Source: Bacteroidota bacterium (GTDB lineage Bacteria; Bacteroidota; Ignavibacteria; Tepidaquicellales; Tepidaquicellaceae). From it: 47,516 bases of DNA. Shown one piece after another: positions 34,678-43,962 of the stretch (positions within the stretch are counted from its first letter, which is position 1; each line of letters opens with the position of its first letter). The notes under the pieces are model-generated. The model ran no database searches. It was not told the DNA's origin and saw only the letters and a list, made by a program, of their open reading frames with translations. Location of the stretch: the NCBI GenBank assembly GCA_018266895.1, contig JAFDZQ010000009.1:1-47516 (forward strand), in the 5' to 3' direction. A program made the position numbers and the translations under genes.

Positions 34678-35448
34678 ATGAGTTACAATAAAATATTAAC
34701 AGAGGAAAAAGATAATACGGTTAAGATAACACTCAACAGACCGGAAAAAAGAAATTCGCTTGACGAAGAAATGATCCGGGAATTAACGGATGCATTCGTA
34801 AAATATTCGGATGATAAAAAAACACGGAGCATTATTCTTACGGGATCGGGAGGCAACTTCTGCTCCGGACTTTATCTTGATTATCTTCAGAAGATCTCCG
34901 AATACGACATTCTGGAAAATAAAGCGGACTCTCAGAAATTCAGGAATATGCTTCTTGCCATTTATAACTGCCGCAAGCCGGTCATAGCAATGGTTGACGG
35001 ATATGCTCTTGCCGGCGGATGCGGAATAGCGAGCGCCTGTGATTTCATTGTGTCAAGCGACAAGGCGCAGTTCGGATATACTGAAGTCAAGATCGGATTC
35101 ATCCCTGCGATAGTAATGGTCTTTCTTCTGAAAAGAGTCAGCGAATCACACGCAAAGGATCTTCTTCTTACATCAAAATTCATTACAGGGCAGGAAGCAT
35201 ACAGAATCGGGTTTGTTAATTATGTTACATCTCATTCGGGACTTGAAGAATTCACATTAAGCCTTTGCAGGGATTTAAATACCATACCTTCAAGTTCGAT
35301 TTCTCTTACTAAAGAAATGTTCAGAAATGTAGCTTCGATGAGTTTTGAGTCTTCGCTTGAATATGCCGTTGACATGAATGCAATAACAAGAATGACAAAG
35401 GAGTGCAGGCACGGTGTAATGAATTTTTTATCGAAGAATAAAAAATGA
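34678..35448 (+). CDS. Enoyl-CoA hydratase/isomerase family protein
   Basis: A 256-residue crotonase-fold enzyme. ITLNRPEKRNSLDEEM opens it, LTGSGGNFCSGLYLDYL and DGYALAGGCGIASACDF form the oxyanion region, and FGYTEVKIGFIPAIV holds the second acidic residue. The first catalytic Glu of classical crotonase (GCELA) is Gly here, as in LiuC-type methylglutaconyl-CoA hydratases and some isomerases. It therefore probably acts on leucine or other acyl-CoA intermediates rather than as a standard crotonase. It is 7 bases after the ABC ATPase and 31 before a PLP aminotransferase. Confidence 0.88.
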   Translation: MSYNKILTEEKDNTVKITLNRPEKRNSLDEEMIRELTDAFVKYSDDKKTRSIILTGSGGNFCSGLYLDYLQKISEYDILENKADSQKFRNMLLAIYNCRKPVIAMVDGYALAGGCGIASACDFIVSSDKAQFGYTEVKIGFIPAIVMVFLLKRVSESHAKDLLLTSKFITGQEAYRIGFVNYVTSHSGLEEFTLSLCRDLNTIPSSSISLTKEMFRNVASMSFESSLEYAVDMNAITRMTKECRHGVMNFLSKNKK

Positions 35449-35479
35449 AACATAAAAATTAATATCTAAAACAATAATC

Positions 35480-36541
35480 ATGTCAGAAAAAAAATATAAA
35501 ACAATACAGTATCTTGACAGGAACGAATCACAGTACGGACCTTCACCGAAGTGTTATGATTACCTGAAAACCGTTTCCATAGAGGAGCTGTCCTGGTATT
35601 CCAGGGATTTTGCAAGAGGAGTTAAATCCAAATTATCCGAAAGAATTGCAAAAGACTTCGGTTTTAAGGAAACACAGATAATATTGTCATACGGCAGCGA
35701 AGATATTCTAAAGCAGCTTATTCACAGATATGTAATGAGAGGTGATAAGATACTGATTCCTAAAGAAGCCTGGTGGTATTACAAAAAAGTCGCTTATGAG
35801 GTCGGCGGATTCAATGTTGAATATCCGATGATAAAGGGAAAGATAGACGGCATAGATTCTTATCTTTATGACGTTGATAAAATGATAAGCATTTACGACA
35901 GGGAAAGACCGCGCGTGGTAATAATTGCATCACCGAATAATCCGACGGGAAATAAAATATCAAGCGAGGATCTTTACAGATTTCTTGACGCATGCAGAGG
36001 TTCAATTGTAATGATAGATGAAGCATACTGGGGCTTCGGTTCCATGGATAACAGTTATGTTAAGCCGTACTTAGATGAATTTCCCAATCTCATAATCTGC
36101 AGGACTTTTTCAAAATATTTTGCACTTGCAGGAAGCAGGATCGGATTCAGTTTTGCCGGAAATAATCTTGAAGAGCTGAAAGGATTTACAACAAGATATC
36201 TTGGATACAATCTTGTTTCCGAAAATCTGGCGATGATATGCCTTGATGACATCGAATATTACAAAAAAGTGACGCAGATGATGCAGGAAGACAAGGAAAT
36301 GTTTTACAGGGAATTTTCAAAACTTGACGGCTTTACGCCTTACAAATCTTACGCTAATTTCATGATGGTGGACATGCCTTCGAAAATCAGAAAAGATCTC
36401 GATAAGTTTTTAAAGGAAAGAAATCTTCTGATAAAATTTCTTGACGAAGAAGCTTTCAAAACGGAAACAAGAATTACACTCGGCACAAAAGAACAGAACA
36501 AATATCTGATAGAATCCATTAAGGAATTTTTAAACAAATAA
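35480..36541 (+). CDS. HisC-like class I/II PLP aminotransferase
   Basis: A 353-residue fold-type I aminotransferase resembling histidinol-phosphate aminotransferase. LDRNESQYGPSPKCYDYLK, LSYGSEDILKQLIHRY, IIASPNNPTGNKIS, MIDEAYWGF and the PLP-lysine motif CRTFSKYFALAGSRIGF are present in the expected order. No other histidine-biosynthesis genes are here, so HisC itself is not assured; a paralogue for another amino or phospho-amino compound is possible. It starts 31 bases after the hydratase. Confidence 0.85.
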   Translation: MSEKKYKTIQYLDRNESQYGPSPKCYDYLKTVSIEELSWYSRDFARGVKSKLSERIAKDFGFKETQIILSYGSEDILKQLIHRYVMRGDKILIPKEAWWYYKKVAYEVGGFNVEYPMIKGKIDGIDSYLYDVDKMISIYDRERPRVVIIASPNNPTGNKISSEDLYRFLDACRGSIVMIDEAYWGFGSMDNSYVKPYLDEFPNLIICRTFSKYFALAGSRIGFSFAGNNLEELKGFTTRYLGYNLVSENLAMICLDDIEYYKKVTQMMQEDKEMFYREFSKLDGFTPYKSYANFMMVDMPSKIRKDLDKFLKERNLLIKFLDEEAFKTETRITLGTKEQNKYLIESIKEFLNK

Positions 36542-36549
36542 ATACATAA

Positions 36550-37128
36550 TTGACCAAAGAAAAAAATCCGAATAAAGCTTCAGGGAATAAGACAAATTTT
36601 GAAGGCAAGTACATCCTGATAGCAGTCATTGCAGTTATACTGGGATATTTTGCTTACACAAAATTTATTGAAAAGGATGAAGCAACAACAAAGCATGTAG
36701 TCACAGATCCGAGAGAAAAGATTAAAAATATAAAAGAACCCGCTTTTAAAAAGGAAGGCGAGCTTGAATTCCTAAGCAAAGACGGAAAACAAACTGTCAG
36801 AAAAGTGGATATTGAAATAGCTGAAAATGATGACGAGAGAATGCAGGGACTTATGTACAGAAAATCCATGGATGATAATAAAGCGATGCTGTTTATTTTT
36901 GAGAAAGAGGAACCGCAGTCATTCTGGATGAAGAATACGATAATGTCTCTTGATATAATTTATGTGAACGGTAAAAAAGAAATAGTGAAGATTTTTAAAA
37001 ACACCATTCCCTTCTCAGAAAAATCACTGCCTTCAGAGAAGCCTGCTACTTATGTAGTGGAAGTTGCTGCAGGATTTACTGACAGATACGGGATCCACGA
37101 AGGCGATATGATAAACTTTCAGAAGTAA
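36550..37128 (+). CDS. DUF192-domain protein with N-terminal membrane anchor
   Basis: A 192-residue protein. Residues about 21-42 (KYILIAVIAVILGYFAYTKF) are a single membrane anchor. Residues 75-190 form a DUF192 domain (RMQGLMYRKSMDDNKAMLFIFEKEEPQSFWMKNTIMSLDIIYVN and YVVEVAAGFTDRYGIHEGD). The family's biochemical role is not established. The start is TTG at 36550, 8 bases after the previous stop. The gene converges with a minus-strand flavoprotein; their stops are 2 bases apart. Confidence 0.88.
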   Translation: MTKEKNPNKASGNKTNFEGKYILIAVIAVILGYFAYTKFIEKDEATTKHVVTDPREKIKNIKEPAFKKEGELEFLSKDGKQTVRKVDIEIAENDDERMQGLMYRKSMDDNKAMLFIFEKEEPQSFWMKNTIMSLDIIYVNGKKEIVKIFKNTIPFSEKSLPSEKPATYVVEVAAGFTDRYGIHEGDMINFQK

Positions 37129-37130
37129 CA

Positions 37131-37847
37131 TCACGAATAGCTTTCAGTCCGGATGTTCTGAGACGCTACTTTATTTTCCGACAGAATTTTTTTGACGGAA
37201 GCAACCATATTTTCAGGACCGGTCAGACAGAACCTGTAGTTATGCAATTCCTTAAGATACTTTTTCAGCATTGTTTCATTTATATAGCCGTATTCTGAAT
37301 CCCAGTTCAGATTTTTTTTATCTTCAATTACAGGAATAAAAATAAAATTATCCGAAATCCGGGACCAATTTCTGAAATCTTCCAGAAAAGCAGTCTGGGA
37401 TTGTGTTTTATTGGAATAAAAAAGATAAATCCTTTGTCCTGAGCCGCTGATGACAGAGGTTTCGATAATGCTTCTTACGGGCGTAATGCCTGTCCCGCCG
37501 GAAATAAAGACCGCAGGCAGAGAAGAATCTCCGGAAAGCAAATGTCCACCTGCAGGTTTGCTTACAAAGACTTCAGTTCCGGGAGGCAGTTCCGAAAGAT
37601 TTTTTACGAACACGGATGAGTTATTCCTTGCGGCTAAGGTTATTTTATCTTTGATCAGAGGAGAACTTGCAACAGATAAAGGTCTTGTATTTCCTTTTTC
37701 ATCATCGAATTTTGCAAACAGGATCGTGAAAAAAGCATACTGTCCGGCTTCAAATGTAAAACCTGAATCTTTTGTGTCAAAATAAAAAGCCAGGGTTTTT
37801 TCACAGATCTCTTCATACCCTTTATAAATGATCGTGTAGTCTTTCAA
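37131..37847 (-). CDS. Ferredoxin reductase-like FAD/NAD(P)-binding oxidoreductase
   Basis: A 238-residue flavoprotein of the ferredoxin-NADP reductase superfamily. An N-terminal beta-barrel holds the FAD motif TRPLSVASSP near residues 57-66, and the NAD(P) domain begins SGGTGITPVRSIIE near 115-128. The C-terminus ends in FCLTGPENMVASVKKIL. There is no 2Fe-2S domain, so it must pass electrons to a separate partner. A 19-base palindrome sits 18-36 bases upstream of its start and may control it. It is divergent from the epimerase gene. Confidence 0.88.
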   Translation of the reverse strand: MKDYTIIYKGYEEICEKTLAFYFDTKDSGFTFEAGQYAFFTILFAKFDDEKGNTRPLSVASSPLIKDKITLAARNNSSVFVKNLSELPPGTEVFVSKPAGGHLLSGDSSLPAVFISGGTGITPVRSIIETSVISGSGQRIYLFYSNKTQSQTAFLEDFRNWSRISDNFIFIPVIEDKKNLNWDSEYGYINETMLKKYLKELHNYRFCLTGPENMVASVKKILSENKVASQNIRTESYS

Positions 37848-37864
37848 ATTTTTTGAATATTTTC

Positions 37865-37883
37865 AAACTAAACAATTTAGTTT
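37865..37883. promoter_or_regulatory. Candidate operator palindrome
   Basis: AAACTAAA (37865-37872), CAA, TTTAGTTT (37876-37883) form a perfect 8-bp inverted repeat, 18-36 bases upstream of the ferredoxin-reductase start. There is no T run on either strand, which makes an operator more likely than a terminator. The binding protein is unknown. Confidence 0.45.
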
Positions 37884-37968
37884 CAAAAATCCATAAATAT
37901 TATGCTGAAACCGTAACTTGTTAAAAACGAAACCGTTAACCTGACTTTATAAATTTAAAATCAATAAA

Positions 37969-38967
37969 ATGAAAATACTGATTCTCGGAGGAACAATTTT
38001 TCTCGGAAAGCATATTGTCAATTCCGCTTTAAGACAGGGACATGAAGTTACGCTGTTCAACAGAGGAATTCATAACCCTGATATATTTCCCGGCATTGAA
38101 AAATTAAAAGGCGACAGAAAAAATAATCTTGAACCGCTTAACGGAAGATCATTTGACGCTGTGATAGATACCTGCGGATATGTTCCGGCAGTTGTAAGAT
38201 TGTCAGCGGAGTTTCTGAAAGACAAAGTAAAGCATTATACATTTGTCTCGAGCATTTCTGTATATAAGGATTTTTCCGAAACGGGGATGAATGAAAATTC
38301 CGAAACCGGAAGACTTGAAGATGAATCAGTGGAAGAAATTACAGGAGAAACTTACGGTCCGCTTAAGTATTTATGTGAAAAAGTAATTGAAGAAGTATAT
38401 GGTGACAAAGCCTTGATCATAAGACCCGGACTGATCTCAGGAGAAGATGATCCTTCGGACAGATTTACTTACTGGATTCACAGGATCAGTGAAGGCGGAA
38501 GAGTGCTTGCGCCGGGACCAAAAGAGAAGAATGTTCAGTTCATTGATGTAAAGGATCTTGCTGATTTTATTATAAGATCAGTCGAAAACAAATTATCAGG
38601 AACATTTAATGCAACCGGACCTGATTATAAACTGACTTTTGAAAAGTTTATTGAAGAGTGCAAAAAGGTAAGCGGAAAAGATCCCGAAATCGTCTGGGCA
38701 GATCAGCGTTTTCTGGAAGAAGAAAAAGTCATTCCTTATACTGAACTACCGCTATGGCTTCCTGATGAAATGGACGGCGGAAATAACTGTGACATAAGCA
38801 AAGCATTGTCAGAAGGACTGAAGATAAGATCATTGGAACAAACAATAAGAGATGCACTTGAATTCTCACTGGCAAGAAAAGATCATACGCTTAAATCCGG
38901 TTTGAAACCCGAAAGAGAAAGTGAGCTTATTGATAAATGGGAGAAATTTATTAAGGTTAAACTATAA
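37969..38967 (+). CDS. NAD-dependent epimerase/dehydratase family protein (SDR)
   Basis: A 332-residue extended short-chain dehydrogenase-like protein. MKILILGGTIFLGKHIVNSALRQGHEVTLFNRG is the N-terminal Rossmann motif. FVSSISVYKD and YGPLKYLCEKVIEEVYGDKALIIRPGLISG resemble the SSxSVY and YxxxK catalytic region, here YGPLKYLCEK. The pattern matches a group of SDR proteins of mostly unknown substrate. It is transcribed away from the flavoprotein gene. The natural substrate cannot be given. Confidence 0.82.
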   Translation: MKILILGGTIFLGKHIVNSALRQGHEVTLFNRGIHNPDIFPGIEKLKGDRKNNLEPLNGRSFDAVIDTCGYVPAVVRLSAEFLKDKVKHYTFVSSISVYKDFSETGMNENSETGRLEDESVEEITGETYGPLKYLCEKVIEEVYGDKALIIRPGLISGEDDPSDRFTYWIHRISEGGRVLAPGPKEKNVQFIDVKDLADFIIRSVENKLSGTFNATGPDYKLTFEKFIEECKKVSGKDPEIVWADQRFLEEEKVIPYTELPLWLPDEMDGGNNCDISKALSEGLKIRSLEQTIRDALEFSLARKDHTLKSGLKPERESELIDKWEKFIKVKL

Positions 38968-39097
38968 ATGTTAAGATTATCAGATGAAATCTGCATAAGA
39001 GAAAAACAAACATTTTAATAAATCAATATTATTCTTATCTTAAAACACAAATTATCCGGGACAACTCAAATCCAATTTTACTAATTAATCATTACAA

Positions 39098-41341
39098 ATG
39101 AAATTTTTCAGTTTATTTTTATTTTCGTTTATTTTTACACTGTCATTAAGTTCATATTCTCAGAATAAAAACGATTATGACCTGTTTTCCAGATCACAAA
39201 ACAATTCTGCATACAGTACGCAGGAATTATCCGTATTGTTAAAAAATTCAGTCATGCTCAGCATTAACAAGTCTGAACTTGTAAATTTATATCAAAACAA
39301 ATTACCGGAGATATCCCTTACACTTCCCGGATTTGACAACAATAATCTAAAGCTCGTACTGAAAAGATTTGAGATACTTGCTCCAGGCGCGAAGATCGTT
39401 GCAAGAACCGCAAACGGCAATGAGGAACTGACTCTGAATGACCTTGCTGTTTCTTACACAGGTTACATTGAAGGAATTGAAAACACACTCGTGTCTTTAA
39501 ATTTCACAAAAGAAAAAGTCACCGGTATAATAATAACAGGCAATGATAATTACAATCTCGGTACTTTGAAAACCAAATCCGGAACGGAAACAGATGATCA
39601 TATTCTTTTCAGGGAAAGTGATTTAAAGACAAAGAATGATTTCATGTGCGGGACGGAAGATAATTTAAGTACTGAATATATTAATGAGATGAGGAAGACA
39701 ATTATGGAGAACATTATCAATGATTCCCCGACTGACATGTACACTGCTGAAATTGCAATAGAGATGGATTACGCTACATACAATACTTACGGACAGTCAG
39801 TAACTGCAGCCACTAATTATGCTCTGGCTCTGATGTCTGCTTCATCGGCAATTTATATGAAAGAAGTAAACGTCAAACTTGTGATTCCTTATCTAAGAGT
39901 CTGGACAACACCGGATCCTTATCCGGGTACAAATTCAAATGCAGTTCTGAATCAGTTCAGAAATGAATGGAATGCAAATCAGCAGTCAGTTCAGAGAACC
40001 TTAGTTCATATGATCTCAAGGAGATCCGGTAATATGGGAGGCATAGCTTATCTGAATACTCTTTGCTCAGGCGGAAGTTCAGGATACGGTTACGGATTCA
40101 GCAATACAGACGGACCGATACAGCCGCTGCCAACATATTCATGGGATGTAATGGTAGTGTCGCATGAAATGGGTCACAATTTCGGTTCAAATCACACACA
40201 CAACTGCGGATGGGTAGGCGGTGCGATTGACAGCTGTTATGCAGTCGAAGGCGGATGCTACAGCGGTCCTCCGGTGCCGAGAATAGGGACGATAATGAGT
40301 TATTGTCATCTGAACGGATCTATCAGCTTAACACTGGGATTCGGACCTCAGCCGAGAACTCTTATCAGAAGCAGAGCTGAAAATTCATCCTGCATGTATG
40401 TTTATAACAGAGAAATTCAGATAGGTTATCCGAACGGAGGCGAATCTGTAAGGACAGGCGAGACTAGACAGATATACTGGGGTACTTCTGCTACTGGAAA
40501 TGTTAATCTTGAATTATCCACTAACAACGGCTCGACATGGCAGACAATACAGAATAATGTTCCTGCACAACAGAGACAATATGACTGGGTAATTCCTAAT
40601 ATTGCTTCAGCTCCTCAGTCAAAGATCAGGATCATAAATTCTTCAAATCCGAATTCCGGCGATACATGCGATGTATCTTTCAGAATAATTCTTAATTTGA
40701 ATGCATTCAACAACTTAGAACCGGCTTCATTTTCTAGAATTTTTGTTTCACCTAACAGCACGGAGACACAGAATTTTTCCTGGAGCAGCGCAGGAACTGA
40801 ACCATCCGTCAGATATAAATTAAAAATCAGAAAACTCGGAACAAACATTGACCATATTTTCGGAAGCAATAATAACGGAGGCGATACAGTAATTTCATTT
40901 AGAAAAAGTCAGCTGGATACTCTTGCAAATATTTTAGGAGTAACAGGTGATTCGGTAAGATGCACCTGGAGACCATGGAGTTATAACGGAATAGACTCGC
41001 TTGCTTCAGGCAGTACTTTTATTGTTACATTGGTCAGAACAACAGTAGGAATAAATCTTTTATCTTCAGCTGTTCCTGAAAAATTCAGTCTGGAAAATAA
41101 TTATCCGAATCCTTTTAATCCTCAGACAAATATTAATTTTGACATACCGGTAAGTACTTTTGCAGATTTAAGAGTTTATGATACAAAAGGAAGCGAAGTA
41201 AAGACACTTTTAAGTGAATACATGCAGCCGGGAAGTTACCGAGTCAGTTTCAATGCAGGTAATCTGCCAAGCGGAGTATATTTTTACAGATTAACAACAA
41301 CCGGATTCTCTGATACCAAAAGAATGATATTAGTCAAATAA
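39098..41341 (+). CDS. T9SS-exported reprolysin-like zinc metalloprotease
   Basis: A 747-residue secreted protease. A signal peptide occupies residues 1-21 and a propeptide region of about 180 residues follows. The metzincin site SHEMGHNFGSNHTHNC (His356, His360, His366) is followed by the Met-turn TIMSYCH near 399. A beta-sandwich region with IQIGYPNGGESVRTGETRQIYWGT follows, and the last 80 residues (LENNYPNPFNPQTNINFDIP to TKRMILVK) are a T9SS type A sorting domain. It is probably anchored at or released from the outer surface. The next gene starts 35 bases later. Substrate unknown. Confidence 0.93.
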   Translation: MKFFSLFLFSFIFTLSLSSYSQNKNDYDLFSRSQNNSAYSTQELSVLLKNSVMLSINKSELVNLYQNKLPEISLTLPGFDNNNLKLVLKRFEILAPGAKIVARTANGNEELTLNDLAVSYTGYIEGIENTLVSLNFTKEKVTGIIITGNDNYNLGTLKTKSGTETDDHILFRESDLKTKNDFMCGTEDNLSTEYINEMRKTIMENIINDSPTDMYTAEIAIEMDYATYNTYGQSVTAATNYALALMSASSAIYMKEVNVKLVIPYLRVWTTPDPYPGTNSNAVLNQFRNEWNANQQSVQRTLVHMISRRSGNMGGIAYLNTLCSGGSSGYGYGFSNTDGPIQPLPTYSWDVMVVSHEMGHNFGSNHTHNCGWVGGAIDSCYAVEGGCYSGPPVPRIGTIMSYCHLNGSISLTLGFGPQPRTLIRSRAENSSCMYVYNREIQIGYPNGGESVRTGETRQIYWGTSATGNVNLELSTNNGSTWQTIQNNVPAQQRQYDWVIPNIASAPQSKIRIINSSNPNSGDTCDVSFRIILNLNAFNNLEPASFSRIFVSPNSTETQNFSWSSAGTEPSVRYKLKIRKLGTNIDHIFGSNNNGGDTVISFRKSQLDTLANILGVTGDSVRCTWRPWSYNGIDSLASGSTFIVTLVRTTVGINLLSSAVPEKFSLENNYPNPFNPQTNINFDIPVSTFADLRVYDTKGSEVKTLLSEYMQPGSYRVSFNAGNLPSGVYFYRLTTTGFSDTKRMILVK

Positions 41342-41376
41342 TAAACGCAAATTTGCAAACCAAAAATTATTATAAA

Positions 41377-43704
41377 ATGAAACACACATTAAAATTAATA
41401 TTACCCGTAATCGCAATAACTATCGTCATGATTTTTTTTGCGGGAAATAATAAAGGATATAAAATAAGTCCTCAGCAGTTATCGGCTGACAATAGCCAGG
41501 CTGTCTGGACAGACATAAATGAAAACGAATTCGTGCAAAAGGGAAGCAGGGAAATTATTCCGATAAGATACAGAACAATTAAAGCGGATCTGAATCATTT
41601 AAATACACTGCTGCTCAGAGCTCCCGGGGAAAACAGTGTTCATACGAATTACATATTCGAGCTTCCTATGCCTTACGGAGGGATGTCAAAATTTTCATTA
41701 ACAGAATATTCAATGATGGAGCCGGCTCTTGCGGATAAATTTCCTGATATAAAGACTTACAGCATCAAAGGAATTGATGATCCTTATGCTACAGGTAAAT
41801 TAGACATTACAATGCACGGTTTTCATGCAATGATATTAAGCGCAAGAGGAGATTATTTCATTGATCCGTACAGTAAAGATGAAAATGAAATTTACATCAG
41901 CTATTTTAAAAAAGATTTCATGACAAATAAAACATTCGAGTGCAGTTTTGATCCTGAAGTGAATGATAATAATCCCGGACCGGTGAAGGTAAACGGAGAG
42001 ATCACATCCGGTACTCAGTTAAGAACATACAGACTTGCCTGCGCTTCGACAGGTGAATATACTACATATCATGGAGGAACCGTTGCTTTAGGACTTGCAG
42101 CAATTGTTACAACCATAAACAGAGTAAACGGTGTTTACGAGAAAGATTTTTCTGCAAGAATGGTTTTAATCGGGAATAATGATCTGATTGTTTACACTAA
42201 TTCTTCAACTGATCCATACACTAACAACAACGGATCTACAATGCTCGGACAAAATCAGACAACCCTTGACAATGTCATCGGAACGGCAAATTATGATTTC
42301 GGACATGTAGTGAGCACGGGTGGCGGCGGCGTAGCGAATCTCAGAGTAATTTGTGTAAATGGTCAGAAAGCAAGAGGTGTTACCGGATCTGGCGCTCCGA
42401 TAGGTGATCCTTTTGATATTGATTATGTGGCTCATGAAATGGGTCATCAGTTCGGCGGCAATCATTCTTTTAACAGCACAACATCTTCCTGCGGCGGCGG
42501 CAACAGAAACGGATCAACTGCCTGGGAACCCGGTAGCGCATCAACTATAATGGGTTATGCAGGAATTTGCGGTTCAAGCAATCTTCAAAACAACAGTGAT
42601 GCATATTTTCATTCAGGCAATTTTACAGAAATGGCTTCTTTCATTCAGTACGGAAGCGGCAGTGTATGTCCGGTAACAACAGCCACGGGAAATACTCCGC
42701 CGGTAGTTACAGTTCCGGCAGGTGGTTTTACAATTCCGATCCGGACTCCGTTTGCACTTACAGGTTCTGCTACAGACGCTGAAAATCAGAACAGTCTTAC
42801 TTATTGCTGGGAAGAAATGGATCTGGGTCCTGCAGGAGTGCCGAACAATCCGACCGGAAATGCCCCCATATTCAGATCATTCAAACCTGATACAGTGCCG
42901 ACAAGAACTTTTCCGAAGCTGAGTAATCTTTTAAATAACACACAAACTATAGGTGAACTGCTTCCGACATATACGAGAACACTTAGTTTCCGTCTTACTG
43001 TAAGAGATAACAGTGTAGCAGGCGGAGGAAATAATTATGAACTTACGGAGTTCAATGTTACGGAAACTGCCGGACCTTTCAGAGTTACCCAGCCTGATAC
43101 AACATCAGTAATTTGGAATACAAATATTCCGCAGACTGTGACCTGGAATGTTGCAAACACAAACACAGCTCCCGTTAACTGCCAGAATGTAAACATCCGT
43201 CTTTCAACGAACGGCGGCAATTCATATTTCTATACTCTCGCAACGAATGTTCCGAATGACGGCTCCGAGACTGTTAATCTGCCTTCCGTAAATACTTCAC
43301 AGGCAAGAATTAAAGTGGAATCTGCAGACAATATCTTTTTTGATATCTCAAATTATAACTTTACACTGACAAACGTTGTCTCGGCAGGTAGTAATGTTAA
43401 TGAATTTCCGGACAGTTACACTTTGAACCAGAATTATCCGAATCCTTTTAATCCTTCAACAATTATAAATTATCAGTTGCCGAACTCAAATCAGGTAACT
43501 TTGAAAATTTATGATGTTCTTGGAAATGAAATATCCACATTAGTGAATCAAAAACAGGAAGCGGGAAGTTATTCGGTTGAATTTGATGCACGGCAGTCTG
43601 TAAACGGTAACGTGCTGTCATCCGGAATTTATTTTTATTCACTTACGGCTAAAGGCAGCAACAGCGAATTTGTTCAGACAAGAAAGATGTTTTTGATAAA
43701 ATAA
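41377..43704 (+). CDS. T9SS-exported metzincin metalloprotease, second type
   Basis: An ATG at 41377 gives 775 residues and a good signal peptide (KLILPVIAITIVMIFFAG). A TTG 24 bases upstream is less likely. The zinc site is HEMGHQFGGNHSFN (His353, His357, His363), followed by AWEPGSASTIMGYAG as the Met-turn. Two beta-sandwich stretches follow (TPPVVTVPAGGFTIPIRTPF; FRVTQPDTTSVIWNTNIPQTVTWNV). The C-terminal 80-90 residues (LNQNYPNPFNPSTIINYQLP to TRKMFLIK) form the T9SS sorting domain. It shares the zinc motif, but little else obvious, with the protein upstream. A terminator follows. Confidence 0.93.
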   Translation: MKHTLKLILPVIAITIVMIFFAGNNKGYKISPQQLSADNSQAVWTDINENEFVQKGSREIIPIRYRTIKADLNHLNTLLLRAPGENSVHTNYIFELPMPYGGMSKFSLTEYSMMEPALADKFPDIKTYSIKGIDDPYATGKLDITMHGFHAMILSARGDYFIDPYSKDENEIYISYFKKDFMTNKTFECSFDPEVNDNNPGPVKVNGEITSGTQLRTYRLACASTGEYTTYHGGTVALGLAAIVTTINRVNGVYEKDFSARMVLIGNNDLIVYTNSSTDPYTNNNGSTMLGQNQTTLDNVIGTANYDFGHVVSTGGGGVANLRVICVNGQKARGVTGSGAPIGDPFDIDYVAHEMGHQFGGNHSFNSTTSSCGGGNRNGSTAWEPGSASTIMGYAGICGSSNLQNNSDAYFHSGNFTEMASFIQYGSGSVCPVTTATGNTPPVVTVPAGGFTIPIRTPFALTGSATDAENQNSLTYCWEEMDLGPAGVPNNPTGNAPIFRSFKPDTVPTRTFPKLSNLLNNTQTIGELLPTYTRTLSFRLTVRDNSVAGGGNNYELTEFNVTETAGPFRVTQPDTTSVIWNTNIPQTVTWNVANTNTAPVNCQNVNIRLSTNGGNSYFYTLATNVPNDGSETVNLPSVNTSQARIKVESADNIFFDISNYNFTLTNVVSAGSNVNEFPDSYTLNQNYPNPFNPSTIINYQLPNSNQVTLKIYDVLGNEISTLVNQKQEAGSYSVEFDARQSVNGNVLSSGIYFYSLTAKGSNSEFVQTRKMFLIK

Positions 43705-43733
43705 CAGTTTATTATTTCATTTAAATTTTAAGG

Positions 43734-43766
43734 AAAGCTGCAGTCTTGTAAGATAGCAGCTTTTTT
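43734..43766 (+). terminator. Intrinsic terminator after the second metalloprotease
   Basis: AAAGCTGC (43734-43741) pairs with GCAGCTTT (43756-43763) around a 14-base loop, and the downstream side runs directly into TTTTTT. It separates the protease pair from the BNR gene. Confidence 0.85.
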
Positions 43767-43880
43767 ATTGAGCCCGGAAAGGAATTATCCGGAATTGTTC
43801 AATAGTAATATGAAATAGCATTTATACACGAATTGCTTATTCAAAGATTGCAGGTATATTATAATTTAATTTTCTATAAA

Positions 43881-43900
43881 ATTCTTTGTGTTCTGTGCGC
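43881..43900. repeat. CTTTGTG-type dispersed repeat fragment
   Basis: ATTCTTTGTGTTCTGTGCGC resembles the CACAAAG/CTTTGTG-type repeats seen at 1757-1825, 22603-22694 and 25337-25396. It is a single degenerate arm in the gap before the BNR gene. Confidence 0.3.
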
Positions 43901-43962
43901 TTAGTTTAAAAAGCACTTATGAAAAATCCGGGTTTGTTAAATTTATAAAACACTAATTGAAA

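Noticed and set aside
41353..41376. TTG start for the second metalloprotease
   Set aside because: The ATG at 41377 gives a clean signal peptide, whereas the TTG adds MQTKNYYK in front of it.
43957..43962. TTG start for the BNR protein
   Set aside because: An ATG two codons later gives a normal Lys-Lys signal-peptide start.
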